Assembly (NCBI GenBank): GCA_965194515.1 | Contig: OZ239146.1 | Coordinates: 1,116,001 to 1,180,000 of the forward strand | DNA: 64,000 nucleotides | Source: Acidimicrobilacustris europaeus | GTDB lineage: Bacteria; Actinomycetota; Acidimicrobiia; Acidimicrobiales; Acidimicrobilacustridaceae | Direction: 5' to 3' | Part shown: one piece after another, positions 63,918 to 64,000 of the stretch | Position numbering within the stretch: the first letter of the stretch is position 1 | How the letters are laid out: each line of letters begins with the position of its first letter | Program-made: the position numbers and the translations under genes | The notes under the pieces: generated by a model | What the model saw: the letters and a program-made list of their open reading frames with translations, nothing else | What the model was told of the DNA's origin: nothing | Databases searched by the model: none

Positions 63918-64000
63918 ATGCCCATGGACCTCGAGGACAACGACTCCACCGTCTCCGACGACGAGGTTGAGCCATTGTCATTCCGCGCCCGCACGGCGCG
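63918..64000 (+). CDS. Start of an unknown gene (runs off window)
   Basis: From ATG 63918 (or ATG 63924) a frame stays open to the window end with an acidic N-terminus (D-L-E-D-N-D-S-T-V-S-D-D-E-V-E-P). It is divergent from tyrS, with about 118 bp between the starts. Only 27 residues are visible, so neither reality nor function can be judged well. Confidence 0.4.
   Translation, partial: MPMDLEDNDSTVSDDEVEPLSFRARTA

Overview
The window looks like chromosomal DNA from a high-GC actinobacterium. Gene order resembles mycobacteria in two blocks, but the mid-50s GC content and the mix of families fit Acidimicrobiia (Ilumatobacter-like, aquatic) better. That placement is inference: no database was searched, and the complete 16S gene at about 60.3-61.9 kb would settle it.

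Left part (0-17.5 kb) is mostly housekeeping. Minus-strand genes encode an MDR dehydrogenase (cut by the window edge), a DUF4395-thioredoxin fusion and a TrmA/RlmD-like RNA methyltransferase. Plus-strand rpe and an anchored protein follow. A long minus-strand series then runs mec (JAMM protease), cysM, murI, cysD, cysNC, an Rv1339-like metallo-hydrolase, rph, rdgB, a CPBP protease and clpP. This matches the mycobacterial mec-cysO-cysM-murI-Rv1339-rph-rdgB order, with the sulfate-activation genes and their Rrf2-type regulator inserted and cysO missing. smpB, a CIA30-like lipoprotein, a secreted lipase and the tmRNA gene (ssrA, with a strong terminator) close this part.

Middle part (17.5-39.5 kb) is an accessory, catabolism-type region. 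It holds four cytochrome P450s, a 3Fe-4S-type ferredoxin translationally close to one of them, two SDRs, an amidohydrolase, a deazaflavin (F420)-type reductase, an acyl-CoA synthetase heading a tight three-gene operon with two unknown proteins, a formylglycine sulfatase, a nitronate monooxygenase and an NDMA-dependent-type alcohol dehydrogenase. The content suggests oxidation, activation and desulfation of lipophilic compounds such as steroids, terpenoids or xenobiotics. The substrates cannot be read from the sequence.

Right part (39.6-64 kb) returns to core functions: Bax-inhibitor-like protein, Rieske protein, beta-carbonic anhydrase, ftsX/ftsE, an HD protein, an acidic-repeat DksA/TraR-like protein, xerD, a NUDIX hydrolase, pyrG, recN, nadK, tlyA, a HAD phosphatase, a DUF1015 gene, class I fructose-bisphosphate aldolase, an SSB-like protein, a Ser/Gly/Arg-rich TPR protein, a complete 16S-23S-5S rRNA operon (minus strand, no tRNA in the spacer) and tyrS. 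The tyrS...TPR...HAD-tlyA-nadK-recN...pyrG-NUDIX-xerD order is conserved with mycobacteria. The rRNA operon sits inside it.

No CRISPR array, insertion sequence, prophage or tRNA gene was seen. The best candidates for something new are the 15-residue acidic repeats fused to a DksA-type zinc finger (44.0-44.6 kb), the disordered TPR protein beside the rRNA operon, the mec-cysM pair without cysO, and the acyl-CoA synthetase operon with two unknown proteins.
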